A stretch of DNA of 64,000 bases from Kutzneria sp. CA-103260 (GCF_018263855.1 NZ_CP073318.1:3348001-3412000); one strand, 5' to 3'. Numbered from the stretch's first letter, positions 38,984-48,493 are shown. Made by a program: numbers and translations. Notes: generated by a model not told the origin, from the letters alone.

Positions 38984-40057
38984 TCACCGCGTGGCCAGCA
39001 CCGACTTGAGCAGGGCGACCAGCAGCGCCGTCCGCCGTGGAATCTCCTCGACGATCACGTGCTCGTGGTCGGCGTGCGCGCCGTCGCCGACCGCGCCGAG
39101 GCCGTCGAGCGTCGGAATTCCCACCCCTGCCGTGAAGTTCCCGTCCGAGGCGCCGCCGACCGCGGTCTCGGTGAGCCCGGGCAGCAGCTCCGAGGCCAGC
39201 CGGAACAGATCGGCCGAGGTCTCGTTCTCCAGCGGCGGGCGGTTGATGCCACCCTCGATGCGGACCTGTGCTCCGGCCAGCACCGGCCGGAGTTCCCGGA
39301 TCGCCTGGTCCACCCGCTGCTGCTCGGCCTTCGACCAGGCCCGCACGTCCACCGCGACCGTGGCCTGCGCCGGCACGGTGTTCGTGGTGGTGCCAGCGGA
39401 CAACACAGTTGGCACGACTGTGGTTCCGCGCTCCGGATCGTCCAATGCGGACACGGCGAGGACCTGGTGCGCGAGCTCGACGCCGGCGTTGATCCCCTTT
39501 TCCGGCTCCAGCCCGGCGTGCGCGGCCTTGCCCTCGACCACGACCCGATAGATGGACGTGCCCTTGCGCCGGGTCTTCAGCGCGCCGCCGGGACCGGAGG
39601 CCTCCAGCACGAACGCCGCCGCGCAGTCGCGGGCCTCGTCCTCGATCAGGGACCTGGAGCTCGGTGAACCGATCTCCTCGTCGCCGGTCACAAGGATGGT
39701 CACGCCATCGCGGTCGTCGAGCTCGGCCACCGCGTGCAGGGCCATCACGACGCCGGTCTTCATGTCGAAGCAGCCCGGGCCGCGCAGCACACCGTCCACA
39801 ATGGAGAACGGATGCGTTTCCAGGGATCCATGTGGCCACACGGTGTCGTGATGGCCGAGCAGCAGCACCTTCGGCCGGTCGCCGAACCGCCAGCGCAGGT
39901 GCGTGCACCCGTTGACCAGGATGCGCTCCGGCTCGGCGTTGAGCAGCCGGCGGCCGATCGCCGCCACCACGTCCGCGCTGCGTGACACCGCGTCGTGGTC
40001 CGACGACGGCGACTCACAGCGCACCAGCTCCTCGATGTCGGCCAACAGGTCGGTCAT
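38984..40057 (-). CDS. M20-family peptidase (ArgE/DapE/CPG2-like)
   Basis: A 357-residue M20 metallopeptidase with LLLGHHDTVWPHG (metal histidine and aspartate), GPGCFDMKTG (bridging aspartate), VTGDEEIGSPSS (catalytic and metal glutamates) and a late GAHADHEHV histidine. The dimerisation domain lies around residues 160-280. Closest in pattern to carboxypeptidase G2-like enzymes that remove a C-terminal amino acid or cleave N-acyl amino acids. ATG 40057 overlaps the D-aminoacylase stop by 4 bp, and the S9/beta-lactamase gene follows after 35 bp. Confidence 0.9.
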   Translation of the reverse strand: MTDLLADIEELVRCESPSSDHDAVSRSADVVAAIGRRLLNAEPERILVNGCTHLRWRFGDRPKVLLLGHHDTVWPHGSLETHPFSIVDGVLRGPGCFDMKTGVVMALHAVAELDDRDGVTILVTGDEEIGSPSSRSLIEDEARDCAAAFVLEASGPGGALKTRRKGTSIYRVVVEGKAAHAGLEPEKGINAGVELAHQVLAVSALDDPERGTTVVPTVLSAGTTTNTVPAQATVAVDVRAWSKAEQQRVDQAIRELRPVLAGAQVRIEGGINRPPLENETSADLFRLASELLPGLTETAVGGASDGNFTAGVGIPTLDGLGAVGDGAHADHEHVIVEEIPRRTALLVALLKSVLATR

Positions 40058-41529
40058 CGCGCCTCCCCACGCAGCGGCTGCCCCGGCAGCGCCTCGGTTT
40101 GCAGTTCTCCTTGCCGGACCACGGAAGTCCCGGCGACATACAGGTGCTGGACGCCGACCGAGGGCCGGGTTCCGTCGGCGTAGGTCGCGGTGTCGGTGAC
40201 CCGATCCGGGTCGAGGACCACGATGTCCGCGTCGGCGCCCACCCCGAGGTGGCCCTTCGCGCGGGCCCCGGGCGCGCAGTCGTCCAGCACCCGAGCCGGC
40301 AGGTACGAGCAGCGCCGGAACGCCTCCAGCCAGGTCCACGCGGCGGTTTCCCGCACCATCAGGCGCAGTGTCTTGCTGAACGTGCCGGCCGTGCGCGGGT
40401 GCGTCGAGCCGCCCGGAGGCAGCGGCCACTCGGTGTTCTCGTAGCGGCCGTCCGGCCAGAAGACCGGCATCGCGTCGCTGCCGACGATGGCGTCTGGGAA
40501 GGCCAGCGTGCGCCGCATCATGTCGCGGCCCTCGGCCTGGCTCTCGTCGTAGTGCTCCAGCAGGCAGGGCGCGCCCGGACTGCTCCGCCGCACCTCCAGC
40601 AGCCGCTTCTCGTCGGCCATCCGCTCGCCGGTTTCGAGCAGGATCACGCTGGAGGGGCCGAGTCCCTTCATCCGCAACCGCTCCGGCGAGATGAACGCCG
40701 CACCGATGGCCGTGCTGCCCGCGCCGTAGGGATAGGACTCCACTGTGACGCGTGATCCCGCCCGCCGGGCGCGGTCGAGCGTGCCGAGCACCCGGTCGAT
40801 GTGGAAGCCCGAGGTGCTGTTGACGTGGCAGTGGTGCATCGCCGCACCGGTCTCGCCCGCCGCCCGGACGACTTCCTCCGAGCCGTCGATCGGCGTCGCC
40901 GGGTCGACCTCGACCAGCTCGCGGACGTGCGTGTACGTCGGAACCCCGGCCTTGGCCGCGAGGCCGGCGACCGCCAGGAACTCCGCCGGCTCGGTCGCCG
41001 GGGCGTAGCCCATGAGCACGCCGATGCCCAGCGCGCCGGCGGCGATCTCGTTCTCCAGCAGCGACAACCAGGCCGTCAGCTCGGCCGGCGAGGACGACCG
41101 CTGCCAGGCGGGATTGCCCAGCGTCGCCAGGCCGGTGGAGATCCGGGCGTCCGGTTCGGCGCCAAGCAGCACCTGGGCGCGGGCCATGCCCCAGGACGCC
41201 GAGAAGCCGTAGTTCAGCGGCCGCCCGGCCTGCGCCGCGTCGGCGTAGGCCTGGGCGATCGGCATCAGGCCGGCCTCCAGGTCGAGGGAGGTCGTCACGC
41301 CGTCCATCGCCTGCAACCGATGTCCGGCGATGGAGTGCACGTGGCTGTGCAGGTCGACGAAGCCCGGTCCGACGACCATCCCGGTGACGTCCACGACCTC
41401 CGTGCCCGGCGGCGCGTCGAGCCCCGGGCCGACCGCCGCGATTCTGCCGCCGGAGACCAGCACGTCGGCGAGCCCGTCGAAGCCCGCGCCCGGATCCACG
41501 ACCCGGCCGCCCCGAAGCAGTGTGTCCAT
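40054..41529 (-). CDS. D-aminoacylase-type amidohydrolase
   Basis: A 491-residue amidohydrolase-superfamily enzyme. GPGFVDLHSHVH near residue 55 is the HxH metal site, followed by a mid-barrel THVRE segment, HHCHVNS (later metal histidines) and IVGSDAMP (catalytic aspartate). A beta-sandwich formed by both ends carries LLRGGRVVDPGAG and GADADIVVLDPD. The family hydrolyses N-acyl-D-amino acids or dihydropyrimidine-like rings; the D-aminoacylase branch fits best. First structural gene of the operon with M20 and S9/beta-lactamase, 27 bp after the MarR gene. Confidence 0.88.
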   Translation of the reverse strand: MDTLLRGGRVVDPGAGFDGLADVLVSGGRIAAVGPGLDAPPGTEVVDVTGMVVGPGFVDLHSHVHSIAGHRLQAMDGVTTSLDLEAGLMPIAQAYADAAQAGRPLNYGFSASWGMARAQVLLGAEPDARISTGLATLGNPAWQRSSSPAELTAWLSLLENEIAAGALGIGVLMGYAPATEPAEFLAVAGLAAKAGVPTYTHVRELVEVDPATPIDGSEEVVRAAGETGAAMHHCHVNSTSGFHIDRVLGTLDRARRAGSRVTVESYPYGAGSTAIGAAFISPERLRMKGLGPSSVILLETGERMADEKRLLEVRRSSPGAPCLLEHYDESQAEGRDMMRRTLAFPDAIVGSDAMPVFWPDGRYENTEWPLPPGGSTHPRTAGTFSKTLRLMVRETAAWTWLEAFRRCSYLPARVLDDCAPGARAKGHLGVGADADIVVLDPDRVTDTATYADGTRPSVGVQHLYVAGTSVVRQGELQTEALPGQPLRGEAR

Positions 41530-41556
41530 GCCCTCGACCCTATGGCGTCGGGCAAC

Positions 41557-42009
41557 CTAGTCGGACTTGCGAACCGCGGCCACGATCGCCTGCAGCGACT
41601 CCCGCAGCTGCTGGCGGTCGGCGCGACTCAGCGGCTCCATCAGCTCCGTCTCCGCCACCTCGGCCGCCGCGTTGGCCTTCAGCACCGTCTCGTGGCCGAC
41701 CTCGGTCAGCTCCACGACGTTGCGCCTGCGGTCCTCCGCGTGCGGGTGCCGGGAGACAAGTCCCTTGCGTTCCAAGGTGTCCAGCAACGCGACCATGGTG
41801 GTGCGGTCGATGCCCAGGCGCTGCGCCGCCTCGTGCTGCGAGCCGGGCTCGCGCCCCATCAGCACGTTCAGCACCCCCAGCTCGCGGCCGTTGACGCCGA
41901 ACGGGGCGAGCGCCTGCTCCCCCAGCTCGGACATCCGCTGCTGGGCGTGCTTGAGCAGATAGGCCAGCCGGCGGGTCACCCCGGGCCCCGGGTCCTCGTC
42001 GTTCGACAC
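41557..42009 (-). CDS. MarR-family transcriptional regulator
   Basis: A 150-residue MarR protein. Helices (LAYLLKHAQQRMSELGEQAL) frame a winged helix-turn-helix (SQHEAAQRLGIDRTTMVALLDTLERKGLVSRHPHAEDRRRNVVELT). GTG start. It is followed on the same strand by the D-aminoacylase operon and faces a divergent epimerase gene. The 71-bp gap contains a near-perfect 27-bp inverted repeat, so it likely represses both directions. Confidence 0.92.
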   Translation of the reverse strand: MSNDEDPGPGVTRRLAYLLKHAQQRMSELGEQALAPFGVNGRELGVLNVLMGREPGSQHEAAQRLGIDRTTMVALLDTLERKGLVSRHPHAEDRRRNVVELTEVGHETVLKANAAAEVAETELMEPLSRADRQQLRESLQAIVAAVRKSD

Positions 42010-42029
42010 CGGCCGATCCTACCGCTACG

Positions 42030-42056
42030 CTGATTGTCAGCAGTACTGACGATCAG
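42030..42056. promoter_or_regulatory. MarR operator, 27-bp inverted repeat
   Basis: Arms of 11 bp, CTGATTGTCAG and CTGACGATCAG, flank a 5-bp spacer and differ at only one position from a perfect repeat. It lies between the divergent MarR and epimerase genes, 21 bp upstream of MarR and 25 bp upstream of the epimerase. Confidence 0.8.
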
Positions 42057-42080
42057 CCCGACAACTCGTCTGGAGCACTG

Positions 42081-42992
42081 ATGATTCTGATCACCGGCGG
42101 CCTCGGCTTCATCGGCTCGCACACCGCCCAGGCCCTGCTCGACCTCGGCGAGTCCTGCGTGCTGGCCCAGCGCCGACCCACCGCCGAGCCGTCCGACCTG
42201 GGCGAAGTCGTCCAGGTGGACATCACCGACCTGGACTCGCTGCGAGCCGTCGGCGACCGCCACAAGATCACCGGCATCGTCCACCTGGCCGGTTCCATGC
42301 CCTGGCCGCCGAGCCAGGACGACCCGATCGAGGCCTCCCGGCGGGCCCTCGGCGGCCTGTTCAACGTGCTTCAGGTCGCGCAGGACTGGGGCGTCTCCCG
42401 GGTCGGCCTGGCCAGCACCATCGGCGTCTACGCCGGTGTCGCCGGCGACGCCCCGCTCGCCGAGGACCTGCCCCTGCCACTGACCGCGCCCCACGTCATC
42501 CCCGCGTTCAAGAAGATCGGCGAACTGCTCGCCGACCACCTCGCCGGCGCTGCCGGGCTCGACATCGTCAACTACCGCATCGGCGCCATCTGGGGCCCGC
42601 TCGGCCACCCCGCCGACCCCTTCTTCGCCGCTCCCCAACTGGTTCACGCTGCCGCCGCCGGCACCCCCTTCACCGCCGCCGACGGCGCCATCGACCTCTG
42701 CTATGCCAAGGACTGCGGCCGCGCCCTCGCCCTGCTCCAGCTCTCCGACCGACTCCAGCACCGCACCTACAACGTCAGCGCCGGTCGCCTCACCAGCAAC
42801 GCCGACGTCGTCGCCGCCCTCCGCGCCATCGCCCCCGAGTCGCAGCTCTCCCTCACCCCCAACACCGACACCCCTCGCCCGCCCCTCGACATCACCCGCC
42901 TGCGCACCGACACCGGCTACTCCCCCGCGTACGACACCGAACGCGCCGTCGCCGACTACCTGACGTGGCTGCGCGCCGGCAATCTCCGCTGA
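42081..42992 (+). CDS. NAD-dependent epimerase/dehydratase
   Basis: A 303-residue extended short-chain dehydrogenase. The N-terminal NAD site is ILITGGLGFIGSHTAQALL. A VHLAGSMP strand and GLASTIGVYAG (serine position) precede the usual YxxxK, which is not in a clear form here: the segment reads HVIPAFKKIGELL, with lysine but no tyrosine four before it. A C-terminal substrate domain follows. The substrate (sugar nucleotide or other) is not evident. Divergent from MarR and probably controlled by it. Its 3' end overlaps a convergent membrane protein gene by 37 bp. Confidence 0.85.
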   Translation: MILITGGLGFIGSHTAQALLDLGESCVLAQRRPTAEPSDLGEVVQVDITDLDSLRAVGDRHKITGIVHLAGSMPWPPSQDDPIEASRRALGGLFNVLQVAQDWGVSRVGLASTIGVYAGVAGDAPLAEDLPLPLTAPHVIPAFKKIGELLADHLAGAAGLDIVNYRIGAIWGPLGHPADPFFAAPQLVHAAAAGTPFTAADGAIDLCYAKDCGRALALLQLSDRLQHRTYNVSAGRLTSNADVVAALRAIAPESQLSLTPNTDTPRPPLDITRLRTDTGYSPAYDTERAVADYLTWLRAGNLR

Positions 42993-43807
42993 CACGACCA
43001 GAGAACCGTGATCCCGGCACCGACCAGCACCAGAGCGCCGGCCGCGGCGACGGCACTGCCGGCGACAGGAGCGGTGGTGAGGTCGAAAGCGTTGATGCCG
43101 ACGAAGGACTCCAGCACGATCGTCGCGGCGCAGACGAGATAGCCGGCGGTGCCCAGGGCGGTGACGCGGTGGCGGCGGGAGTCGGGCCAGGGGGTGAATC
43201 GGGTCAACCAAGCCAGAATCGGCAACGCGACAATGCCTTGCATGGCGGCGGCGTGAGCGGGCACGAGGACAACGGCGGCGGTGTAGGCGGCGTCCAGGGA
43301 CACGGTGCGGGCGGTGGTGGTGCCGATGGCGATCATCACGGCTCCGACGGCCAGGCCGACGAGGAGGCTGGCGAAGCCGACGCGGAGGGCGAGCTGCATG
43401 CCGGGAGGGGCGGCGAGAGGCCGGAAAGCGGCCCGCAGCAGGAAAAGGGTGGTCACGATGATCACGGCGCCACCGGCGGCGGCGCTGAAGGCGAAGGCGG
43501 CGTTCAGCGGCGTGGTGGTGTTGAAGTGGGACGGAACCCCGCGCCACGCCTGTACGGAAATCACGACAACCTCGACCACACTCGCGGCGGCGAACCCGGC
43601 CAGCACGGCCGGGCGCACCTTGAGATAGGTGCTGCCCCAGGTGACCGCCCACAGGGTGAGGCCGAACGCCACGCCGAAGTCGGCGGGCTTGCGCCAGGAG
43701 ACCGGGCCGTCCCACGGACCGCCGACCACGGCCTGCACGACCAGATGCGCCAGGCCGCTGGCGAACAGCGGCGCCGCGATGAGGTAGCAGGCCCGTCGGA
43801 TCGTCAT
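42956..43807 (-). CDS. Uncharacterised polytopic membrane protein
   Basis: A 283-residue hydrophobic protein with about eight predicted membrane segments and short loops. Loop features include GGPWDGPVSWRKPADFGVAFG after the first helix and HFNTTTPLNAAF in the middle, patterns seen in actinobacterial conserved membrane proteins without known function. The ATG at 43807 starts the hydrophobic core. It overlaps the convergent epimerase gene by 37 bp at their 3' ends. Confidence 0.75.
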   Translation of the reverse strand: MTIRRACYLIAAPLFASGLAHLVVQAVVGGPWDGPVSWRKPADFGVAFGLTLWAVTWGSTYLKVRPAVLAGFAAASVVEVVVISVQAWRGVPSHFNTTTPLNAAFAFSAAAGGAVIIVTTLFLLRAAFRPLAAPPGMQLALRVGFASLLVGLAVGAVMIAIGTTTARTVSLDAAYTAAVVLVPAHAAAMQGIVALPILAWLTRFTPWPDSRRHRVTALGTAGYLVCAATIVLESFVGINAFDLTTAPVAGSAVAAAGALVLVGAGITVLWSCQRRLPARSHVR

Positions 43808-43927
43808 ACCCGAGACGGTAGGAGCTCCACCTCCCGGCACACATCGCACGGCAGACGTACCTGAGGCCTACGCCGCCGGGCGTACGCGGTTATCCTGGCC
43901 GCGGCCACGAGTACGAAGGGGACCACC

Positions 43928-44383
43928 ATGGGTGACCGCGACGAGATCGACGACGACGCGTTCGAGCAGCTCGACTCCCTCGACACTCTGGACGGCGGCC
44001 CCGGCGACCCGTTGGACGAGGGCTTCTCCCCGGCCGAGAAGCCGTGGGCGCTGGACGACTGGGGCACCACGCCCCGCGAGCAGCACGACGGCCAGAGCCT
44101 CGACGACCGGCTGGCCCGCGAGGTTCCCGACTTCGGCGCCGACGAGCTCGACGACGACGGCCTCGGCGACGTCTCCGACTCCGACGGCGAGCTGCGCGAC
44201 TTCGAGGTCGGCGACGAGCGGGCCGGTCGCCTGGTCAGCGAGTCGTACGTGGCGTCCGACGCGGCGAGCGTGGGCGGCGACGAATGGGACGCCGACCTGC
44301 TCGCCGTGGACGTCGGCATCGACGGCGCCGGCGCGTCGGCCGAGGAGGCGGCGGTGCACGTCATCCGGGACGAAGAGAACTGA
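43928..44383 (+). CDS. DUF5709-type acidic protein
   Basis: A 151-residue, very acidic soluble protein. It has DPLDEGFSPAEKPWALDDWGTTPREQ near residue 30, then SLDDRLAREVPD, and ends in AEEAAVHVIRDEE. This order is characteristic of actinobacterial DUF5709 proteins of unknown function. AAGGGG lies just before the ATG. Confidence 0.85.
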   Translation: MGDRDEIDDDAFEQLDSLDTLDGGPGDPLDEGFSPAEKPWALDDWGTTPREQHDGQSLDDRLAREVPDFGADELDDDGLGDVSDSDGELRDFEVGDERAGRLVSESYVASDAASVGGDEWDADLLAVDVGIDGAGASAEEAAVHVIRDEEN

Positions 44384-44406
44384 TCTCCGGCCGGCGGATC
44401 GTCGCG

Positions 44407-45009
44407 TCAGTCGAACTTCAGGTCGCCGGTGCGGGTGCGCTTGAGCTCGAAGAAGTCGGGGTAGGCGGCGAGGGCGACGGCGCCGTCGAATATCTTGAGG
44501 GCGGTCTCGCCGCGGGGGACGGAGTTGAGCACGGGGCCGAAGAAGGCGACGCCGTCGATGTGGATGGTGGGGGTGCCGACATCCATGCCCACCGGGTCCA
44601 TGCCCTCGTGGTGGCTCTTGCGGACGGCGTCGTCGAAGGCGGTGGTGTCGGCGGCGCCCAACAGGTCGGCGGGGGCGTCGAGGGCGGCGAGGGCGGCGGC
44701 GATGACCGCGCGGCGATCGTGATTGCCCTGGTTGTGGAACCGGACGCCGAACTCGGTGTAGTAGTCCCGCAGGGCCGGCTCGCCGTTGAGCTGGGCCAAC
44801 GCGGCGGCGACGCGCACTGCCCACCAGCCCTCCGAGAGCCGGGCCTTGTACTGCTCGGGCAGGTCCTCCCGATCGCTGTTCAGCACGGTGAGACTCATGA
44901 TCCGGAACCGCAGGTCGAGCTCGCGCTGGCGCTCGACCTCCAGGATCCACCGCGAGGTGATCCACGCGAACGGGCAGATCGGGTCGAAGTAGAAGTCGAC
45001 CTTGGTCAT
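44407..45009 (-). CDS. DsbA-fold protein, mycothiol-dependent nitroreductase (Rv2466c) homologue with CPFA active site
   Basis: A 200-residue DsbA-like protein closely following Rv2466c in pattern: [21 protein letters not shown] at the start, [27 protein letters not shown] in the middle and [15 protein letters not shown] at the end. Rv2466c uses a CPWC pair with mycothiol; here the motif is CPFA, so the second cysteine is lost and a one-thiol mechanism is expected. ATG 45009 is chosen. Supports a mycothiol-making actinomycete. Confidence 0.85.
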   Translation of the reverse strand: MTKVDFYFDPICPFAWITSRWILEVERQRELDLRFRIMSLTVLNSDREDLPEQYKARLSEGWWAVRVAAALAQLNGEPALRDYYTEFGVRFHNQGNHDRRAVIAAALAALDAPADLLGAADTTAFDDAVRKSHHEGMDPVGMDVGTPTIHIDGVAFFGPVLNSVPRGETALKIFDGAVALAAYPDFFELKRTRTGDLKFD

Positions 45010-45071
45010 CGGGTGCTCTCCCCCTGCGCCGGCTGGCTCGGTCGGGTCAAGCATGCCAAACCCGGCTGTGC

Positions 45072-45839
45072 TCAGGTGGCCACCGGGATCGGCACGCCGC
45101 GCAGCAGCCGCGCGACCTCGGAGCGGAGTTCGACGAACGTCTCGGACTCGCGGGTGGTGATCTGGTCGCGGTGCGCCGGCAGGCTCACGGGGATGTCGGC
45201 GAGGAGCCGAGCCGGCGAGCCGGACAGGACGAGCACCCGGTCCCCGAGGTAGACGCTCTCGTCGATGTCGTGGGTGACGAGCAGCATCGTGGTGCCCTGC
45301 TCGGCGTGCACGCGGAGCAGCAGGTCCTCGAGCTCGAACCGGGTCTGGGCGTCGACCGAGGCGAACGGTTCGTCCAGCAGCAGCAGGACCGGACGGTAGG
45401 CCAGCGCCCGGGCCAGGGCGACACGTTGTTGCATGCCACCGGAAAGCTGCTGCGGATGCTTGTGGGCGGCATCGGCCAGGCCGACCTGGGCCAGTGCGGC
45501 CCGGGCGCGCTCGCGGCGTTCGGACCTACTGACCCGACCGCGAAGCGGAAACTCCACATTGGACTGCACGGTCAGCCACGGGAACAGGGAGCGGCTGTAG
45601 TCCTGGAACACCACGGCCAGGTCGTCAGGGACGCCCCGGACCGGGGATCCGTGCAGCAGCACCGAACCGCCGGTCGGCGCGAGCAGGCCGGCGATGGCCC
45701 GCAGCAGGGTCGACTTGCCACAGCCGGACGGCCCGACGATGCAGGCCAGCTCGCCGGCGTCCACCGTGAACGACAGCTCGGCGATCGCGGCGTTGTCGTA
45801 GACATGGCTCAGCTGAGCCAGTTCAAGCATGGTCGACAA
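45072..45839 (-). CDS. ABC transporter ATPase (SsuB/TauB type)
   Basis: A 255-residue ATP-binding subunit with Walker A (GPSGCGKST), Q-loop ([13 protein letters not shown]), signature LSGGMQQR, Walker B ([12 protein letters not shown]) and the switch histidine (LLVTHDIDE). The pattern is that of nitrate/sulfonate/taurine importers. TTG 45839 has GGAGG five bases upstream, whereas ATG 45830 has it 14 bases away, so TTG is preferred. It overlaps the upstream permease gene by 17 bp. Last gene of a four-gene importer operon. Confidence 0.92.
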   Translation of the reverse strand: MSTMLELAQLSHVYDNAAIAELSFTVDAGELACIVGPSGCGKSTLLRAIAGLLAPTGGSVLLHGSPVRGVPDDLAVVFQDYSRSLFPWLTVQSNVEFPLRGRVSRSERRERARAALAQVGLADAAHKHPQQLSGGMQQRVALARALAYRPVLLLLDEPFASVDAQTRFELEDLLLRVHAEQGTTMLLVTHDIDESVYLGDRVLVLSGSPARLLADIPVSLPAHRDQITTRESETFVELRSEVARLLRGVPIPVAT

Positions 45840-46653
45840 GTCGTCCTCCTGCTCTGGACGGCACGCGAGGCTCGCCTGCCGAGGGATGCCAACCCAGCGC
45901 CCGCCGCTCCACCGCGAGCAGCATCGTGTTGAGGGTGTAGCCGAGCACGCCGATCAGCGCGACCACCGCCCACATCTGGGCGAAGTCGAACTGGTCCTGC
46001 GCGTCCCGGAGCTCGCCGCCGAGCCCCCCGTTGGCCGCGAACAGCTCCGCGACCACCATCAGCGTCACCGACTGCGACAGACTCACCCGCAGCCCCGCGA
46101 AGATCTTCGGCAGCGCCGCCGGCAGCACGATGCGCAGCAGCAGCCGCGCCGTCGGCACGCGGAACGCCCGGGCGGTGTCCAGTTGCACCCGGTCCACGGT
46201 CCGGACACCGTCCACTGTGTTCAGCAGCACCGCCCACACCGCGCCGAACACGATCACCGTCAGCACCATCTGCGTGCCGAGCCGGCACAGCAGCACGAAC
46301 ACCGGCACCAGCGCCGGCAGCGGCAGGGACCGGAAGAAGGCGAACACCGGGCCCGTGTAGTGCAGGAGTCGCCGTGACAATCCGAGGGCCGTGCCCAGCA
46401 CCACGCCCGCCAGCACGGCCAGCAGCCAGCCGCCGACGAGCCGTCCGACGCTCGGGAACAAGGCATCGAAGGCTTCCGGGCCGAGGAAGAGCGTGGCGGC
46501 CGTGCCGGACAACCACATCTGCCGCGCCGCGGCGAGGATTTCCAGCGGTGGTGGGTAGTAGGGGTGGTCGATGGCGGCCGTGACGAGCTGCCACCCGGTG
46601 ACCAGGAGCAGGAAGACGGCCCAGCGCAGGACAAAGCCGTGCAGACGGCTCAT
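45823..46653 (-). CDS. ABC transporter permease 2 (sulfonate/nitrate type)
   Basis: A 276-residue inner-membrane permease with about six helices and the BPD_transp_1 coupling segment (DTARAFRVPTARLLLRIVLPAALPKIFAGLRVSLSQS), carrying the EAA-like loop. ATG 46653 has GGAGG upstream and overlaps the previous permease stop (ATGA). It pairs with permease 1 to form a heterodimeric channel. Confidence 0.9.
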   Translation of the reverse strand: MSRLHGFVLRWAVFLLLVTGWQLVTAAIDHPYYPPPLEILAAARQMWLSGTAATLFLGPEAFDALFPSVGRLVGGWLLAVLAGVVLGTALGLSRRLLHYTGPVFAFFRSLPLPALVPVFVLLCRLGTQMVLTVIVFGAVWAVLLNTVDGVRTVDRVQLDTARAFRVPTARLLLRIVLPAALPKIFAGLRVSLSQSVTLMVVAELFAANGGLGGELRDAQDQFDFAQMWAVVALIGVLGYTLNTMLLAVERRALGWHPSAGEPRVPSRAGGRLVDHA

Positions 46654-47405
46654 GATGCCACCTCCGCCCCATGCCACCAGAAGTACCGGCGCTGCACCCG
46701 TTCCAGGCCGGCGTTGATCAGATAGCCGAGCACCCCGGCCACCACCACGCCGGCCAGGACACGGTCCATTCGGGTCGCGCCGCTGGCGGCGGCGAGGATG
46801 AACTGGCCGATGCCGCCGCTGGCGCCGGTGAGCATCTCGGCGGAGATCACCACCGCCAGGCCGATGGCCGCGGACAGCCGCACACCGGTGAGCACGAACG
46901 GGGCGACGCTGGGCAACGCGACCCGGGTCAGCACGCGGGCCCGGTAGACCCGCGCAGTGTCCACTTGCACCGGTTCGATCTCACCGAAGGCGTAGATGGT
47001 GTTGAACAGAATCGGCCACAGGCCGGCGAAAACGGCCAGAGCGATCTTGGTGGCCGGACCGCCGCCGATGGACACCACGAGCAGCGGCACGAGCGCCACG
47101 GCCGGGATCGGCCGCAGGAACTCGACAACCGTTCGACTGGCGACCCGCAGCCAGGGCACACCCGCCAGCAGCAGCCCGGCCGGCACCGCGATGCCGACGG
47201 CCAGCGCCAGGGCGATGGCCCACGACAGCACCGTGGCCACCACCGCCAGTTGGAACGCCGGGTCCACCAACATCACGGCCAACTGCGGGAACACGACCGA
47301 CGGCGGTGGCAGGTATTCCGACGGGACGGCGCCGACCAGCACGACCGCCTCCCAGCCGAGCAGGAGGCAGCCGATGCCGATCAGTCCCCGCAGCGCGGCG
47401 CGCAT
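46650..47405 (-). CDS. ABC transporter permease 1 (sulfonate/nitrate type)
   Basis: A 251-residue permease homologous in layout to permease 2: six helices and the EAA-like loop DTARVYRARVLTRVALPSVAPFVLTGVRLSAAIG. ATG 47405 is used rather than the adjacent TTG. It starts 45 bp after the substrate-binding protein gene. Confidence 0.9.
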   Translation of the reverse strand: MRAALRGLIGIGCLLLGWEAVVLVGAVPSEYLPPPSVVFPQLAVMLVDPAFQLAVVATVLSWAIALALAVGIAVPAGLLLAGVPWLRVASRTVVEFLRPIPAVALVPLLVVSIGGGPATKIALAVFAGLWPILFNTIYAFGEIEPVQVDTARVYRARVLTRVALPSVAPFVLTGVRLSAAIGLAVVISAEMLTGASGGIGQFILAAASGATRMDRVLAGVVVAGVLGYLINAGLERVQRRYFWWHGAEVAS

Positions 47406-47449
47406 CAACGCCGCCCGACCAGGTGTGCCGTGTCCGGCCTCCCCATCCC

Positions 47450-48493
47450 TCAGCCCTGCTCGGGCAGGATCATCGGTTTGATGTCGAACTTCTGGCCGAT
47501 CACACCGAACTGCTGCATCAGGTCGGGCACCCGCTGCAGACGCGTGGGGTCGGCCGAGATCGGGTACGACGGAAGGTGGATGACGGGGGCGATGTCGGGG
47601 GCCACGTTGGCGTTGTCGACCATGGTCTGCTTGACCTCGGCGTCGCCCTGCTGGGTGGCGGCCTCGGTCTGGGCCCGGCGGATGGCCCGCTGGAACGCGG
47701 CCACCATCTTCGGGCGCTCCTTGGCCACCTGCTCGGTGGCGAGGTAGCAGCTGAGCGGAATCCCGTCCAGGGCGCCGGTCAGCGGCTGGAACACGGTGGT
47801 GACGCCGGCCTGGGTCTGGGCGATGGTCACGTACGGCTCGGCGTAGAAGGCGGCGTCGATCTCACCGCTTTCCAGCTTGGGCAGCATGTCGGCGAAGCCG
47901 ATCTGCTTCCACTCCACTGTGGACCAGTCCACTTTGGCCGCTCGCAGGCCGGCCATCACGGCCAGGTCGGCCATGGTGCCGCGGGCGGTGACGGCGATGC
48001 GCTTGCCCTTGAGGTCTTCGGCCCGGGTCAGCGGCGACCCCTTCTTCACCACCACGGCGGTGGTGTCGGGCTTGGCCGCCGAGGCGTCGGCCACGACGCG
48101 GAGATTGGCCTTGCCCTTGGTCTTCAGCTGCGCCTGCACCAGCGCGGGATAGGTGGCGAAGCCGAAGTCGGCGTCCCCGCCGAAGACGCTGTTGATCACG
48201 TCCGGGCCGCTGGGCTTGTTGACCAGCGTGACGTCGAGGCCCTCGGCGGCGAAGTAGCCGTTCTTCTTGGCCAGCCACAGTGGACCGACGTCGGTGCAGG
48301 GGATCAGCGAGACGTTGATCTTGGACTTCTCCACCGTGGTGTTGCCCGCGGCCTGCACGTTCGCGGTCGAGGAACCGCCGAGCAGGCTGCACCCGGAGTC
48401 CACCGCGGCCACCGCGGCCGCCGCCGTCGCCGACAGGAACAGCCGCCGCGACCAGGGCCTGCCCACCGTCGGACCGGCGTGTGGATCACTCAT
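47450..48493 (-). CDS. ABC transporter substrate-binding lipoprotein (NMT1/SsuA-like)
   Basis: A 347-residue binding protein. The signal has a twin-arginine-like SRRLFLSATAAAAVAAV, and a cysteine follows at VDSGC, a probable lipoprotein site. The mature part shows the NMT1/SsuA fold: LWLAKKNGYFAAEGLDVTLV, then GKRIAVTARGTMADL and YAEPYVT. Such proteins bind sulfonates, nitrate, taurine or thiamine precursors; which one is not readable. ATG 48493 has GAGGAG upstream. First gene of the importer operon. Confidence 0.9.
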   Translation of the reverse strand: MSDPHAGPTVGRPWSRRLFLSATAAAAVAAVDSGCSLLGGSSTANVQAAGNTTVEKSKINVSLIPCTDVGPLWLAKKNGYFAAEGLDVTLVNKPSGPDVINSVFGGDADFGFATYPALVQAQLKTKGKANLRVVADASAAKPDTTAVVVKKGSPLTRAEDLKGKRIAVTARGTMADLAVMAGLRAAKVDWSTVEWKQIGFADMLPKLESGEIDAAFYAEPYVTIAQTQAGVTTVFQPLTGALDGIPLSCYLATEQVAKERPKMVAAFQRAIRRAQTEAATQQGDAEVKQTMVDNANVAPDIAPVIHLPSYPISADPTRLQRVPDLMQQFGVIGQKFDIKPMILPEQG

